DNA of 64,000 nucleotides from Sphingomonas aerophila (GTDB taxonomy: Bacteria > Pseudomonadota > Alphaproteobacteria > Sphingomonadales > Sphingomonadaceae): positions 62,001 through 126,000 of the forward strand of contig NZ_JACIJK010000001.1 of NCBI RefSeq assembly GCF_014199305.1. The letters are read 5' to 3'. Both the position numbers and the translations under genes were made by a program. Shown in pieces: positions 36,560-45,993 of the stretch (the first letter of the stretch is position 1; every line of letters begins with the position of its first letter). Under the pieces are notes generated by a model. The model saw only the letters and a list, made by a program, of their open reading frames with translations. It was not told where the DNA came from and made no database searches.

Positions 36560-36985
36560 TCAACCTTCGCGGTGGTAAGGGTGGTTGGCAAGGATGCTGG
36601 TGGCCCGGAACAGCTGTTCGGCCAGCATGGCACGGGCCAGCATGTGCGGCCAGGTCGCGCGCCCGAATGACAGCAACAGGTCAGCGCTCGCACGCGTCGC
36701 CTGGTCAAAGCCATCGGCCGCGCCGAGCAGGAAGCGCGCTTCCCGCACGCCATCGTCGCGCCATCTCTCCAGGCGACGTGCAAAGGCAACGGAGCCCAGC
36801 ACCTCACCCGTTTCGTCCAGCACCACGCGGCGAAGACCCGCCTCCTCAGGGGGCATCCGGCCACCGGTGTCGGGCAACTCGGTAACGCGCGTCGGCCAGG
36901 CGATCCGCTTCAGGTAGCGGTCGACCAGCTCGCCCTCCGGCGAGCGGCCGATCTTGCCGCGCGCAACAATGTGAAGAAGGATCAG
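36560..36985 (-). CDS. rlmH: 23S rRNA pseudouridine-1915 N3-methyltransferase RlmH, probable CTG start
   Basis: 141 residues if read from CTG at 36985, giving M-I-L-L-H-I-V-A-R-G-K, the expected N-terminus and length. It methylates pseudouridine 1915 in helix 69 of 23S rRNA; the SPOUT fold motifs are FLLGAADGFD and the C-terminal MLARAMLAEQLFRATSILANHPYHRE. The CTG overlaps the rsfS stop as CTGA. The only ATG/GTG/TTG in frame is a GTG at 37054. It would add 23 Arg-rich residues out of frame with rsfS and looks artificial. The position beside rsfS and nadD is conserved in bacteria. Confidence 0.9.
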   Translation of the reverse strand: MILLHIVARGKIGRSPEGELVDRYLKRIAWPTRVTELPDTGGRMPPEEAGLRRVVLDETGEVLGSVAFARRLERWRDDGVREARFLLGAADGFDQATRASADLLLSFGRATWPHMLARAMLAEQLFRATSILANHPYHREG

Positions 36986-37401
36986 GCCTGTCCAGCGGGC
37001 GCGGACGATGTGGTGCTGGCGCTGGCCGGCTCGGGCGCATCGCCGAACGCCCACATCCGCTCCAGATTGTAGAAGGAGCGAACTTCCGGACGGAACAGGT
37101 GAACGATCACGTCACCGGCATCCAGCAGAACCCAGTCGGCGGTCGGCAGTCCTTCGATTCGGACCGAGCGGCCGAACTCGCCCTTGATCCGCTCGGCAAG
37201 CTTCGTCGCCATGGAGGCGACCTGCCGGGTCGAGCGGCCGGACGCGATCACCATGTGATCCGCGATGGTCGACTTGCCGGCGAGCGGGATCGTCACCGCG
37301 TCCACCGCCTGATCGTCGTCGAGCGACGCCATCACCAGCTTGTGCAGTGCCTCCACTTCCTGCGGGTCGGGGGCACGATTGGATTGAGGTTGGGTCGCCA
37401 A
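36982..37401 (-). CDS. rsfS: ribosome silencing factor RsfS
   Basis: 139 residues from TTG at 37401, chosen because AGGAG lies five bases upstream and because it starts one base after the nadD stop. RsfS binds ribosomal protein uL14 and blocks subunit joining in starvation. Family motifs are EALHKLVMASLDDDQAVDAV, then DHMVIASGRSTRQVASMA and the C-terminal VIVHLFRPEVRSFYNLERMW. A Ser/Ala-rich tail of about 20 residues follows. Its stop overlaps the CTG start of rlmH. Confidence 0.93.
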   Translation of the reverse strand: MATQPQSNRAPDPQEVEALHKLVMASLDDDQAVDAVTIPLAGKSTIADHMVIASGRSTRQVASMATKLAERIKGEFGRSVRIEGLPTADWVLLDAGDVIVHLFRPEVRSFYNLERMWAFGDAPEPASASTTSSAPAGQA

Positions 37402-37402
37402 G

Positions 37403-38023
37403 TCAGCTCCTGGAAGGCAAGGTGGCCGGCGCAACATGCCGGAACCAGTCGGGGTCGGCCGCGCGAACCTGCGTCGCGGAAGTGGGATCGGGGCGGAAGC
37501 GCAACAGCACCAGGGCCGGCAAACTCCACGTCGTCCAACATCGGGCACTGGCAGCGGGCCGTTGGTAGCGCCGCAGCCATCCCATCGCGGGGGCCGCGAG
37601 GGCACCTCTATTATAGGGAGGGCGGGCCACCACCGCAATCGGCATCTGCCGCGCAATCCCCCGCCAGTCGCGCCAGCGGTGGAACTGGGCGAGATTATCC
37701 GCCCCCATGATCCAGACAAAGCGCCTGTTCGGATAGCGCCGGCGCAGCATCCGCAGCGTATCCACCGTGTAACGCGTGCCCAGCTTTGCCTCGATCGCGC
37801 TTGCCCGGATCGGCGCGTTGCGGGCCATCGCGCGCGCCGAGGCGAGCCGGGCGGCCAGCGGCGCCATGTCGGACGCCCCGGCCTTCAGCGGATTGCCCGG
37901 CGACACCATCCACCATGTCTCGTCCAGCCCCAGCGCACGCATCGCGGCGAGGGTAACGAAGCGATGTCCGCGATGCGCCGGGTTAAACGATCCACCGAGA
38001 AGCCCGGTGCGCCGGCCCGTCAC
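37403..38023 (-). CDS. nadD: nicotinate-nucleotide adenylyltransferase
   Basis: 206 residues from a GTG that overlaps the proA stop (GTGA). It joins nicotinate mononucleotide and ATP to form deamido-NAD. The nucleotidyl-transferase start [19 protein letters not shown] holds the HxGH motif; [11 protein letters not shown] and [14 protein letters not shown] follow. The typical C-terminal ISSTxxR motif is replaced by [10 protein letters not shown], a variant usual in some alphaproteobacteria. It belongs to the operon proA-nadD-rsfS-rlmH. Confidence 0.94.
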   Translation of the reverse strand: MTGRRTGLLGGSFNPAHRGHRFVTLAAMRALGLDETWWMVSPGNPLKAGASDMAPLAARLASARAMARNAPIRASAIEAKLGTRYTVDTLRMLRRRYPNRRFVWIMGADNLAQFHRWRDWRGIARQMPIAVVARPPYNRGALAAPAMGWLRRYQRPAASARCWTTWSLPALVLLRFRPDPTSATQVRAADPDWFRHVAPATLPSRS

Positions 38024-39273
38024 GCCCTGACCTGGCCCGTGCCGCGGCCCACCCACTTGTACGTCGTCAGCCCTTCCAGTGCGACGGGACCGCGCGCATG
38101 GAGCCGTCCGGTCGCGATGCCGATCTCCGCGCCCAGGCCGAACTCGCCGCCATCGGCAAACTGAGTGGAAGCATTCCACAGCACGATCGCGGAATCGACC
38201 GATGAGATAAAGCGCTCGGCCACGGCGGAATCTGCCGCGACGATGGCATCGGTGTGGTGCGACCCGTGTCGCGCGATATGGGCAATCGCCTCCTCTACCC
38301 CATCCACCAACGCCGCCGAGGCGATCGCGTCGAGATACTCGGTATCCCAATCCTCGTCGGACGCGACTGGCAGGCCGGGGATCGCAGCGCTCAATCCAGG
38401 GTCCCCCCGCACTTCGCACCCGGCGTCGCGCAACGCGGTTACCAGCGCCGGTGCGTCCGGATAGGCGCGATCAATCAACAGCGTTTCCATTGCGCCGCAA
38501 ACTCCCGTGCGCCGCATCTTGGCGTTGACCACGATCTCGCGCGCCATCTCCGGGTCGGCCGACCGATCGACATAGATGTGGTTGATGCCATCGAGGTGCG
38601 CGAGCACGGGCACCCGAGCCTCGGCCTGTACGCGCGCGACCAGCCCCTTGCCACCGCGCGGGACCAGCAGGTCGATGCCACCCTCCGCCTTCAGCATCGC
38701 GCCCACCACCGCCCGGTCTGCCGTCGGCACAAGCTGGACGACATCGGCGGGCAGGCCACCTGCCGCTAGTCCCGCGACCAGCGCCGCGTGGATGGCGCGG
38801 TTGCTCTCGCTCGCCTCGCTGCCTCCGCGCAGGATCACCGCGTTACCTGCCATCACGCACAAGGCGGCGGCATCGGCGGTGACGTTTGGCCGGCTCTCGT
38901 ACACGATGCCGATGACGCCGATCGGGACCCGCACACGCGTCAACACGAGGCCGTTGGGCCGGGTCCGCTCATCCATGGTCGCGCCCACCGGATCAGCCAG
39001 TGCCGCCACCGCTTCGACGCCGCTCGCCATGGCGTCGATGCGCGCAGGATTGAGCTGCAGCCGGTCGATCATCGCCCCGGACAAGCCCGCTTCTTGCGCT
39101 TGCGCGACGTCGCGCTCGTTCGCGGCCAGGATTGCTCCTGTGGCTGCCCGGATCGCCTCAGCCGCGTTGCTCACCGCCTGCGCCTTCACCCGGGTCGGGG
39201 TCGCTGCCAGCTGCTGAGCAGCGTGGCGCGCGCGTACGGTCATGTCGGCGATCAGGGCGGCGGGATCGGTCAT
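38020..39273 (-). CDS. proA: gamma-glutamyl phosphate reductase
   Basis: 417 residues from the ATG at 39273. It reduces gamma-glutamyl phosphate with NADPH to glutamate semialdehyde in proline synthesis. The catalytic Cys lies in [15 protein letters not shown]; other family blocks are [31 protein letters not shown] and LVPRGGKGL. It heads a nine-gene minus-strand run (proA to 32427). proB is not in the window. A reading frame open further upstream has no ribosome site and is not used. Confidence 0.97.
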   Translation of the reverse strand: MTDPAALIADMTVRARHAAQQLAATPTRVKAQAVSNAAEAIRAATGAILAANERDVAQAQEAGLSGAMIDRLQLNPARIDAMASGVEAVAALADPVGATMDERTRPNGLVLTRVRVPIGVIGIVYESRPNVTADAAALCVMAGNAVILRGGSEASESNRAIHAALVAGLAAGGLPADVVQLVPTADRAVVGAMLKAEGGIDLLVPRGGKGLVARVQAEARVPVLAHLDGINHIYVDRSADPEMAREIVVNAKMRRTGVCGAMETLLIDRAYPDAPALVTALRDAGCEVRGDPGLSAAIPGLPVASDEDWDTEYLDAIASAALVDGVEEAIAHIARHGSHHTDAIVAADSAVAERFISSVDSAIVLWNASTQFADGGEFGLGAEIGIATGRLHARGPVALEGLTTYKWVGRGTGQVRA

Positions 39274-39350
39274 GGGGGCGGACGCTAGCATGTGAGAGGG
39301 CGCGCTGCATCCCTCTCGCCCCGTTGATCCTGCAATGATAGGCTGCCTCC

Positions 39351-40445
39351 ATGGCGGGGGAATTGGAAGCAATCGGCGGGTTCGTCGACGGGGCAATGGT
39401 GGCGCGCGCGGTAGAGCCGCACGCGGGCGAAGGGGGTGGCCAAGACGCGCATGGCGGCGGCAAATGCCTTAATTGCGGAACGGAGCTGATCGGATCCCAT
39501 TGCCACAGCTGCGGGCAGCACGCGCATGTTCACCGCACGGTGGGCGCGATCGGGCATGAGATCGCGCACGGCGTCTTCCATTTCGAAGGCAAGATGTGGC
39601 GCACCCTCCCAATGCTGGCGCTGCGCCCGGGCGAGCTCACACGCCGCTATGTGGCCGGCGAGCGGGCGCGCTTCGTCTCTCCGATGGCCGTGTTCCTGTT
39701 TTCCGTGTTCCTCCTCTTTGCTGTCGTGGCCCAGCTGCCCGGCTGGCACATGGGCGATACGAGCTGGATCAACGATGCAAGGGTCGAGGACGCGCGTAAG
39801 GCAGTGGCAAAGCAACGCGACCGCGCGGCCGAGCAGGTGAAGGATCTCGACAGCGACCTTGCCGAAGCCCGAGCGGAAAAAACGCCCGACCCCGCCAGGA
39901 TTGCACAACTGACCGAAAAGCGCACCGAGGCGGTGCAGACGCAAACAACCCTCAGCCGGACCGAGCAGATGCTGCCGGCCCCCGCAGAGGAGGAAAAAGG
40001 CGCGCATTCGAAAAGCGGCTGGCTCAACGCCAAGCTGCAGCACGCGAAGGAGAATCCGCAGCTGGTACTCTACAAGATCAAGTCGTCAGCCTATAAGTTC
40101 AGCTGGCTCCTGATCCCATTGTCCTTGCCGTTCCTGTGGCTGCTGTTTCCACTCCGCCGGGGCGTTGGCATGTACGACCATGCCGTGTTCGCCACCTATT
40201 CGCTCAGCTTCATGTCGTTGCTGGCGATCACCCTTGCCGTGCTGGGTGCGATCGGCACGCCGACCAATGTGCTGGTCTTTGCCTCGCTGCTCATTCCGCC
40301 CTTTCACATCTACAAGCAGCTGAGAGGCGCTTACAGCCTGTCTCGCGTCGGCGCCCTGTGGCGGACCGTGTGGTTGTTGTTCTTCATCACCATCATCACG
40401 ACCCTGTTCACCCTGGTCCTGTTGTACCTGGGCACGGCCGATTGA
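39351..40445 (+). CDS. DUF3667 membrane protein with zinc ribbon
   Basis: 364 residues. A CxxCG...CxxCGQ zinc ribbon (CLNCGTEL then CHSCGQH, about 38-58) precedes the DUF3667 core ([42 protein letters not shown]). The first membrane helix is at about 110-130. A charged coiled coil (about 145-215) and four to five C-terminal membrane helices follow. The family has no known function. It is divergent from proA and convergent with the gene at 40678. Confidence 0.88.
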   Translation: MAGELEAIGGFVDGAMVARAVEPHAGEGGGQDAHGGGKCLNCGTELIGSHCHSCGQHAHVHRTVGAIGHEIAHGVFHFEGKMWRTLPMLALRPGELTRRYVAGERARFVSPMAVFLFSVFLLFAVVAQLPGWHMGDTSWINDARVEDARKAVAKQRDRAAEQVKDLDSDLAEARAEKTPDPARIAQLTEKRTEAVQTQTTLSRTEQMLPAPAEEEKGAHSKSGWLNAKLQHAKENPQLVLYKIKSSAYKFSWLLIPLSLPFLWLLFPLRRGVGMYDHAVFATYSLSFMSLLAITLAVLGAIGTPTNVLVFASLLIPPFHIYKQLRGAYSLSRVGALWRTVWLLFFITIITTLFTLVLLYLGTAD

Positions 40446-40677
40446 CCGAGCTGAACAGCCAAGCGCTGCCCTTTGGTGCGAGCGTACTGATCTCCGCGTA
40501 GCTCAGGCGACTGGCCACTGGCTGGCGTGTTCCGGCCGGCCAAAGGCGGACAGGTTGTCCGCGCAACGACGGGGTCCCCGACGGGCAGCTTGGGCAACCA
40601 TGCCGTGCGGAGCCGGATGCCTGTCATGTCACAAGCAGTCGTCTACCTGCCCGCCAACATATTCGTTGCTGCCGATA

Positions 40678-41049
40678 TCAGCGGCAGGGGAATGTTTTGG
40701 CGAGAACCCGCGCGTAACCATCCTTGAGCGGCAAGCGCTTTTCCTTGGGCGACAGCTCATCCAGTCCGTCCAGCATGTCCGTAATGCCCAGCTTCTCGCC
40801 TTCCGGCATACAGGCAATCGGCTTCTTGCCCGCCGCCTTGCGCTGTGCGGCATCGGCCCGCAGCGCCCGCGTGGCGGCATCCGCCTCAGCCTTCAGCACC
40901 GGATAGTCGGGCGACATCAGCGCGATCAGCGGGTTGGCGCGCAACGGCTCCGCCCGCGCAAGGAACGCGCCTACGGTCATAGCGGCGTTGGCGGGCGCAG
41001 CAATTGCCGCGCTTAAAGCAATGGCGGCGAGGGCATGACAAAGACGCAT
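40678..41049 (-). CDS. small exported protein, hypothetical
   Basis: 123 residues from the ATG at 41049; a weak AAGGG lies upstream. A signal peptide (about 1-23, ending ANAAM) precedes an alpha-helical, charged mature part: MTVGAFLARAEPLRA, then PIACMPEGEKLGITDML and LKDGYARVLAKTFPC. Two Cys may form a disulfide. The shape distantly recalls Rap1a/Tai-type periplasmic immunity proteins, but this is a guess. It stands alone between DUF3667 and the ftsH terminator region. Confidence 0.68.
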   Translation of the reverse strand: MRLCHALAAIALSAAIAAPANAAMTVGAFLARAEPLRANPLIALMSPDYPVLKAEADAATRALRADAAQRKAAGKKPIACMPEGEKLGITDMLDGLDELSPKEKRLPLKDGYARVLAKTFPCR

Positions 41050-41413
41050 GGCGAACCCTTTTTGGAGCGGGCGGGCGATACCGTCATTCGCCTTTCGCGG
41101 GGCTGAACTAGCGGGATGGGTCCGGGCCAATGCGTGAATGCTGGCTTGGAAGAGAGACCCCACGAAACGTCGCACGCTACCTCAGCAGAGCGCCGACAAG
41201 CTCATGAAAGTCTGACGGCAGGCTGGCAGATCAGGGACGATGCCACCAACAGCAAAGCAGGCCTCCAAAGCGCGGAGACGATTCGCCGACCGGCACGCGA
41301 TTCCGGATCGCCATTTTGGCCGAACTTGTTCATCGCCTGGCGACCTACTGAGCCGAATGGAGTCTTCGGCATCCATGATCAGCGCCAGGCGCTCCGGCGT
41401 CCGGTTCCGCCCC
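41050..41413. other. intergenic stretch without a recognised gene
   Basis: 364 bases between the start of the small exported protein gene and the ftsH terminator. Several short frames are open, among them one of 77 codons on the minus strand (41182-41415), but none has a good ribosome site or recognisable sequence. No tRNA or known RNA structure was seen. It probably holds the promoter of the gene at 41049. Confidence 0.5.
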
Positions 41414-41453
41414 AAACAAAACGGGGCGGCGGCATTCTTGTGCCACCGCCCCG
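41414..41453 (-). terminator. intrinsic terminator of ftsH
   Basis: On the minus strand CGGGGCGGTGGCA pairs with TGCCGCCGCCCCG (41453-41441 with 41434-41422) around a six-base loop, followed directly by TTTTGTTT (41421-41414). This is the clearest rho-independent terminator in the window. It lies 27 bases past the ftsH stop. Confidence 0.9.
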
Positions 41454-41480
41454 CTCTGGGCCATCCTGGCCAATGGAAGT

Positions 41481-43454
41481 TCAGGCGCCGGCCGGGGCCG
41501 GGTTGCCGAACGGGCCAGCCGGACGCCGAGTCTTGGGAATCGACGTGCCCGCACGCGGGACGCTCGACTTGGGCGCCGACGGATCGGGCCGGCCCAGGTC
41601 CTCGCCCGCGATCAGCTTCTTGATCTCGTCACCCGACAGCGTCTCGTAATCGAGCAGCGCGCCGGCAAGCAGGTGAAGCTGGTCGACATTCTCGGTCAGC
41701 ACATGCTTCGCACGGCTCAGGCCGCCCTCGACGATGCCCTTGATCTCGTCATCGATAAGCTGCGCGGTCGCGTTGGACATGCGGACCGGCTGCGAGGACG
41801 AATAGCCGAGGAACGACTCACCCTCAGGCTGCGCGTATTCGACCGGGCCCACCTTGTCCGACATGCCCCATTTTGTGACCATGTCGCGGGCAAGACCCGT
41901 TGCGTACTGGATGTCGCCGCTCGCGCCGGATGAAACCTTGTCGTAGCCGAAGATGATCTCCTCTGCGACACGGCCGCCCATCGACACCGCCAGGTTCGCG
42001 TACATCTTGTCGCGATGGTACGAATAGCTGTCCCGTTCCGGCAAGCGCATCACCATGCCCAGCGCACGGCCGCGCGGGATGATGGTCGCCTTGTGGATCG
42101 GATCCGACGCCGGCTCGTGCAGCGCGACGATCGCGTGGCCCGCCTCGTGGTACGCGGTCATCCGCTTCTCGTCCTCGGTCATGACCATGGACCGCCGCTC
42201 GGCCCCCATCATGACCTTGTCCTTTGCTTCCTCGAACTCGGCCATCGCGACCAGGCGCTTGCCCTTGCGGGCGCCCATCAGCGCCGCCTCGTTGACGAGG
42301 TTGGCGAGGTCCGCACCCGAGAAGCCGGGCGTGCCGCGCGCGATCACTCGGGCATCGACGTCGGGGGCCAGCGGCACCTTCTTCATGTGCACTTCAAGGA
42401 TCTTGATGCGGCCCTCGATATCCGGGCGCGGCACCACGACCTGCCGGTCGAAGCGGCCCGGACGCAGCAGCGCGGGATCGAGCACGTCGGGGCGGTTGGT
42501 GGCCGCCACGATGATGATGCCCTCGTTCGCCTCGAAGCCGTCCATCTCGACCAGCAACTGGTTCAGCGTCTGCTCGCGCTCGTCATTACCGTTGCCCAGC
42601 CCTGCGCCACGATGGCGACCGACCGCATCGATTTCGTCGATGAAGACGATGCAGGGCGCCGACTTCTTGGCCTGTTCAAACATGTCACGCACGCGGCTCG
42701 CGCCGACGCCGACGAACATTTCGACAAAGTCCGAGCCCGAGATGGTGAAGAACGGCACGCCCGCCTCACCCGCGATGGCGCGGGCAAGCAGCGTCTTGCC
42801 GGTGCCGGGCGAACCGACCAGCAGCGCCCCCTTGGGGATCTTGCCGCCGAGGCGCGCGAACTTGGTGGGGTCCTTCAAGAACTCGACGATCTCGGTCAGC
42901 TCCTCGCGAGCCTCGTCGATGCCGGCGACGTCGTCAAAGGTGACCTTGCCTTCCTTCTGCGTCAGCATCTTCGCGCGGCTCTTGCCAAAGCCCATCGCGC
43001 CCGAGCCGCTCGACTTCTGCATCTGGCGGATCACGAAGAACGCGAGGCCGAGCATCAGCAGGAATGGCAGCGAATTGTAGAGGAGGACCATCCACATCGA
43101 CGGGCCCTCTTCGGGCTTGGCTGCGATGGTGATGCCCTTGGAGCGAAGCTTGGGGACCAGCGTCGCGTCCTGGATCGGATAGGAGCGGAACTTGTCGCCG
43201 TTGGTCATCGTGCCCGAGATCAGGTCGCGGGAGATGTTGACGTCCTTGACCGTTCCCTCATCGACCTTGTCGAGGAAAGAGGAATACGGGATCGTCGTGC
43301 CGCCGGCCGCACTGGTACGTCCATCGATCATGGTCACGAACAGCGCCAGCGTGACCAGCACGCCGACCCAGATCAACAGGCTCTTCATCCAGGGATTGCC
43401 GCCGCCGGTCGGGCCGTTGCCGTCTGATCCGGGCTGCTTGTTGTCGTCGCTCAT
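41481..43454 (-). CDS. ftsH: ATP-dependent zinc metalloprotease FtsH
   Basis: 657 residues from the ATG at 43454. Two membrane helices (about 25-45 and 105-125) flank a periplasmic domain. The AAA+ domain has Walker A at Gly214-Thr221 (GSPGTGKT), Walker B ([12 protein letters not shown]) and the SRH; the protease has the zinc motif H436-E-A-G-H440. It degrades membrane and regulatory proteins such as heat-shock sigma factor and LpxC. The cytoplasmic tail is Pro/Gly/Ser-rich. It sits at the end of a run with tilS and ends at a strong terminator. Confidence 0.98.
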   Translation of the reverse strand: MSDDNKQPGSDGNGPTGGGNPWMKSLLIWVGVLVTLALFVTMIDGRTSAAGGTTIPYSSFLDKVDEGTVKDVNISRDLISGTMTNGDKFRSYPIQDATLVPKLRSKGITIAAKPEEGPSMWMVLLYNSLPFLLMLGLAFFVIRQMQKSSGSGAMGFGKSRAKMLTQKEGKVTFDDVAGIDEAREELTEIVEFLKDPTKFARLGGKIPKGALLVGSPGTGKTLLARAIAGEAGVPFFTISGSDFVEMFVGVGASRVRDMFEQAKKSAPCIVFIDEIDAVGRHRGAGLGNGNDEREQTLNQLLVEMDGFEANEGIIIVAATNRPDVLDPALLRPGRFDRQVVVPRPDIEGRIKILEVHMKKVPLAPDVDARVIARGTPGFSGADLANLVNEAALMGARKGKRLVAMAEFEEAKDKVMMGAERRSMVMTEDEKRMTAYHEAGHAIVALHEPASDPIHKATIIPRGRALGMVMRLPERDSYSYHRDKMYANLAVSMGGRVAEEIIFGYDKVSSGASGDIQYATGLARDMVTKWGMSDKVGPVEYAQPEGESFLGYSSSQPVRMSNATAQLIDDEIKGIVEGGLSRAKHVLTENVDQLHLLAGALLDYETLSGDEIKKLIAGEDLGRPDPSAPKSSVPRAGTSIPKTRRPAGPFGNPAPAGA

Positions 43455-43542
43455 GGAACCCAAGATAAGCGACGCTGGGTTAATGGCAATGGAACGAGCG
43501 CGCGGATTCGGCAGCCGGTGCGCCTTTCACTGCGAGTGCGCG

Positions 43543-43914
43543 TCAGCGCTTTACAGCAGCCGTGCTGGCCACGGGTCGCGGCACCCAGATCGTGCAGGAG
43601 AGACCGGCGCTCGCGGGTGTGCCATCGGGCATTCGCACCCGCTTGAAGCAACCGCCAAGCGGGAACTCGCGACTTAGCCAGCGACCCTCGGGTGTGTCCT
43701 GCTCAAAGGACCTGATGTTCGCGCGTTCCAGGAACGCCCAGAGCTGCGCGGCTGAGTCGCCACTGCAGATATATTTGTGGCTGTCGTCCGTGTCGGTCAC
43801 TTCCGCGTCCGCAACTGCATCTGCCAGGCACGCTTCCATCAGCCCGGGCACCCGTTCGGGAAACACGTTCGCGCCAGGGTCGGCGAATAGCAGGGCGGCG
43901 GCCAGGGTCAGCAT
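43543..43914 (-). CDS. small exported hypothetical protein between tilS and ftsH
   Basis: 123 residues starting MLTLAAALLFADPG; the first 12 residues are a short hydrophobic, signal-like segment. The mature part has four Cys (EACLADA, YICSGD, GGCFKRV, LSCTIWV) that could pair, so a periplasmic location is plausible. The family is unknown to me. It lies 43 bases after tilS and 88 bases before ftsH, a pair that is often adjacent, so it is probably co-transcribed. Confidence 0.65.
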   Translation of the reverse strand: MLTLAAALLFADPGANVFPERVPGLMEACLADAVADAEVTDTDDSHKYICSGDSAAQLWAFLERANIRSFEQDTPEGRWLSREFPLGGCFKRVRMPDGTPASAGLSCTIWVPRPVASTAAVKR

Positions 43915-43957
43915 ATAGGGCTACCGTCATGCCGGTCGCGCTTCTCGCCCGCAACCA

Positions 43958-44989
43958 TCAGAGTGGCCGCCGTGGCGGGGCGGCGGTGAACACCCATCCA
44001 CCGCCCACGGCGTCGACCTTCACGCCCCCTTGCACGGCGGCGCTCCCAGCTTCCAGCGCGTCAAGCAGCGGTTCCACGTTCGCGCCCGCGCCGAAGGGCG
44101 GCTCCGTGACTGCCAGCGTTTCCCGCGTAGCCAGTATCGCGCGACGGATCAGGCGACGGCGCACCTCCCGCAGCTCGCGCTGAACGTCGAACGGCTGCCC
44201 GGGACCGCGCCAATGCTCATCCCATAGCCGCTGGACGAGGCGCTCGATCACCGTTTCGGCATCGCCAAGATACTTGGCCGATGCGGCGAGGCGCACTGGA
44301 TCGAGCTCGGGCGCGCCCCCCAGCAACGCACGAATGCGCGAGCGGTCGTGCCGTGAGTCCATGTTCGACGGGTCCTCGACCCAGGGCAGCCCGGCCGCCT
44401 CGACCACGGCGCGCAGTTCGCTCCGCCGCCAGTCGAGCACCGGGCGGAGAAGGACCATGTCGCCCATGGGCTGAGACGCCCTGATCCCTGCCAGCCCTGC
44501 GAGCCCCGACGCCCGGTTCAGGCGCATCAGCAGCGTCTCCGCCTGATCGTCCGCATGATGCGCGGTCAGCACAAGCGCCAGGCCCTGCTTTGCCGCCCAG
44601 GCCTCGATCGCGGCATAGCGCGCCTCCCGTGCCCGCGCCTGCAGGCTGCTGCCGGCAATGGGGCGGCCGGGCGTCAGGGTTGCATGAGGGACGCTCAACG
44701 CGGCGCAGGCGTCCGCAACCATTGCCGCCTCCGCCCGTGATTCTGGTCGAAGCTCGTGGTCGACCGTGACCGCTACGATCCGGCCGGAGCACGATACGGC
44801 GGCCAGTGCCAGCAACGCCATGCTGTCAGGCCCGCCGGAAACGGCGATCACGAACCTGGCGCTCTCAACTCCGCTTTCGGCCGCACCCGCCCAGACGCGG
44901 TTCAGACCCCGCTGGAACCGCTCAAGGACCGCCCCGGGCAGTCGGCCGGTCAGCTCACTGGCACTTGGATGCGACACGACCCCGCGCAA
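43958..44989 (-). CDS. tilS: tRNA(Ile)-lysidine synthetase
   Basis: 343 residues from TTG at 44989 (GAAGG seven bases upstream); a GTG at 44977 is the alternative. It ligates lysine to C34 of the tRNA-Ile that reads AUA, changing its identity. The PP-loop ATPase motif is AVSGGPDSMALL; HHADDQAETLLMRLNRASG and VLDWRRSELRAVV are also typical. The start overlaps the ybgF gene by about 35 bases (or 23 with GTG). It is essential in most bacteria, and usually sits next to ftsH. Confidence 0.95.
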   Translation of the reverse strand: MRGVVSHPSASELTGRLPGAVLERFQRGLNRVWAGAAESGVESARFVIAVSGGPDSMALLALAAVSCSGRIVAVTVDHELRPESRAEAAMVADACAALSVPHATLTPGRPIAGSSLQARAREARYAAIEAWAAKQGLALVLTAHHADDQAETLLMRLNRASGLAGLAGIRASQPMGDMVLLRPVLDWRRSELRAVVEAAGLPWVEDPSNMDSRHDRSRIRALLGGAPELDPVRLAASAKYLGDAETVIERLVQRLWDEHWRGPGQPFDVQRELREVRRRLIRRAILATRETLAVTEPPFGAGANVEPLLDALEAGSAAVQGGVKVDAVGGGWVFTAAPPRRPL

Positions 44990-45920
44990 TGTCGGCCTTC
45001 ATCCCCGACGAGATCTTTGTCCCGTACACATCGGTCAGCTCGCCATACACCTTGCAGGCATCGGCAGGCTTGTTGAGCTTGGTCAACGACTGCGCCAGGT
45101 AATAAAGGCTGTCCGGCGCACGCTCCCCGTCGGGCATCTTCTTGTAGTTGTCATAGAAGGCCATGGACGCGAGGCTCGGCTTGCCCTCGTCCAGATAGGC
45201 GCGGCCAAGCAGGTTTTGCGCATAGCTGGCGCGCTTGTGCTTGGGATAATCGGCGACGACCTTCTTCAGCTGCGCTTCCGCTTCGGGGTAGCGCTTCGCC
45301 GCCCACAGGCGATAGCCATACATATACTCGTCCTCGGCCGCATTGCCCGTGGACGGCTTTTCAACGGCAGCGCCCGCGGTCTTGGTTCCGCTCGCGGATG
45401 CCGTGGAGGCCGCGGGCACGGCCGGCTCAGGCGTCGATGTCGGGCGGGTGGTGCCACGCGCCGGGCGGGTGGACGCCGGTGCCGCCTCGTCGTCCGGGAC
45501 AAATGCCGCATCGCCTCCCGGTGCCGCGGTCCCGGCGGCATTCACCCCCGAAAGCCGCTCGTCGGTGCGCCGCTTGTACGCGTCGAACTGTTCCTGCAGC
45601 TGGCGCAGGCGAAAGCTGTTCTGCTCCACCTGACCGGTCATGGTCGCAACCTGGCGCTCAAGCGATCCGACCCGCTCAGTCAGGTCGGCCACGGCGCTGG
45701 TGGCGGGGCTACCGGGCGCGGGCTCATTGGCCGGTGTTGCCGGGGCGACATCGGGCAGGACCAGCGAACCGGCACCGCCCGGAAATACTTTGCGCTGCAC
45801 CGCGCGCATTTCGCCCTCCAGCTTGCTGACGCGGCCGTCCAGGTTGGCGGCACGGTCCTGAGCAAGGGCGGCAACGGGAAGAAGAAGGCCGGCAACGGCC
45901 AGCAGCAACGGCGTACGCAT
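44955..45920 (-). CDS. cpoB: cell division coordinator CpoB / tol-pal protein YbgF
   Basis: 321 residues from the ATG at 45920 (a GTG three codons upstream is possible). A signal peptide (ending LAQ) precedes an N-terminal coiled coil (about 25-130), a Pro/Ala/Thr-rich linker and C-terminal TPR repeats (from EDEYMYGYRLWAAKRYPEAE, with ASYAQNLLGRAYLDEGKPS). It coordinates peptidoglycan synthesis with outer-membrane constriction through Tol-Pal. The tol and pal genes are not in the window. Confidence 0.93.
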   Translation of the reverse strand: MRTPLLLAVAGLLLPVAALAQDRAANLDGRVSKLEGEMRAVQRKVFPGGAGSLVLPDVAPATPANEPAPGSPATSAVADLTERVGSLERQVATMTGQVEQNSFRLRQLQEQFDAYKRRTDERLSGVNAAGTAAPGGDAAFVPDDEAAPASTRPARGTTRPTSTPEPAVPAASTASASGTKTAGAAVEKPSTGNAAEDEYMYGYRLWAAKRYPEAEAQLKKVVADYPKHKRASYAQNLLGRAYLDEGKPSLASMAFYDNYKKMPDGERAPDSLYYLAQSLTKLNKPADACKVYGELTDVYGTKISSGMKADIARGRVASKCQ

Positions 45921-45993
45921 CAGGATCACCCCCCGGTGACGGGTTTAATTCGGCCCGTATAGCGCAGCGTTGCGCCCCCGCCAGCCTTCACGA

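Noticed and set aside
41182..41415. 77-codon minus-strand frame between ftsH and the small exported protein gene
   Set aside because: No ribosome-binding site, no recognisable motif, and it runs into the ftsH terminator hairpin.
42015..43427. 470-codon plus-strand open frame opposite ftsH
   Set aside because: It reads as His/Arg/Asp-rich shadow sequence with no recognisable domain and lies wholly antisense to a highly conserved gene.
43462..43489. TTGCCA-N16-TATCTT before ftsH as a sigma-70 promoter
   Set aside because: Both hexamers match poorly and the -10 ends only eight bases before the ATG; without other evidence it is not reported as a feature.
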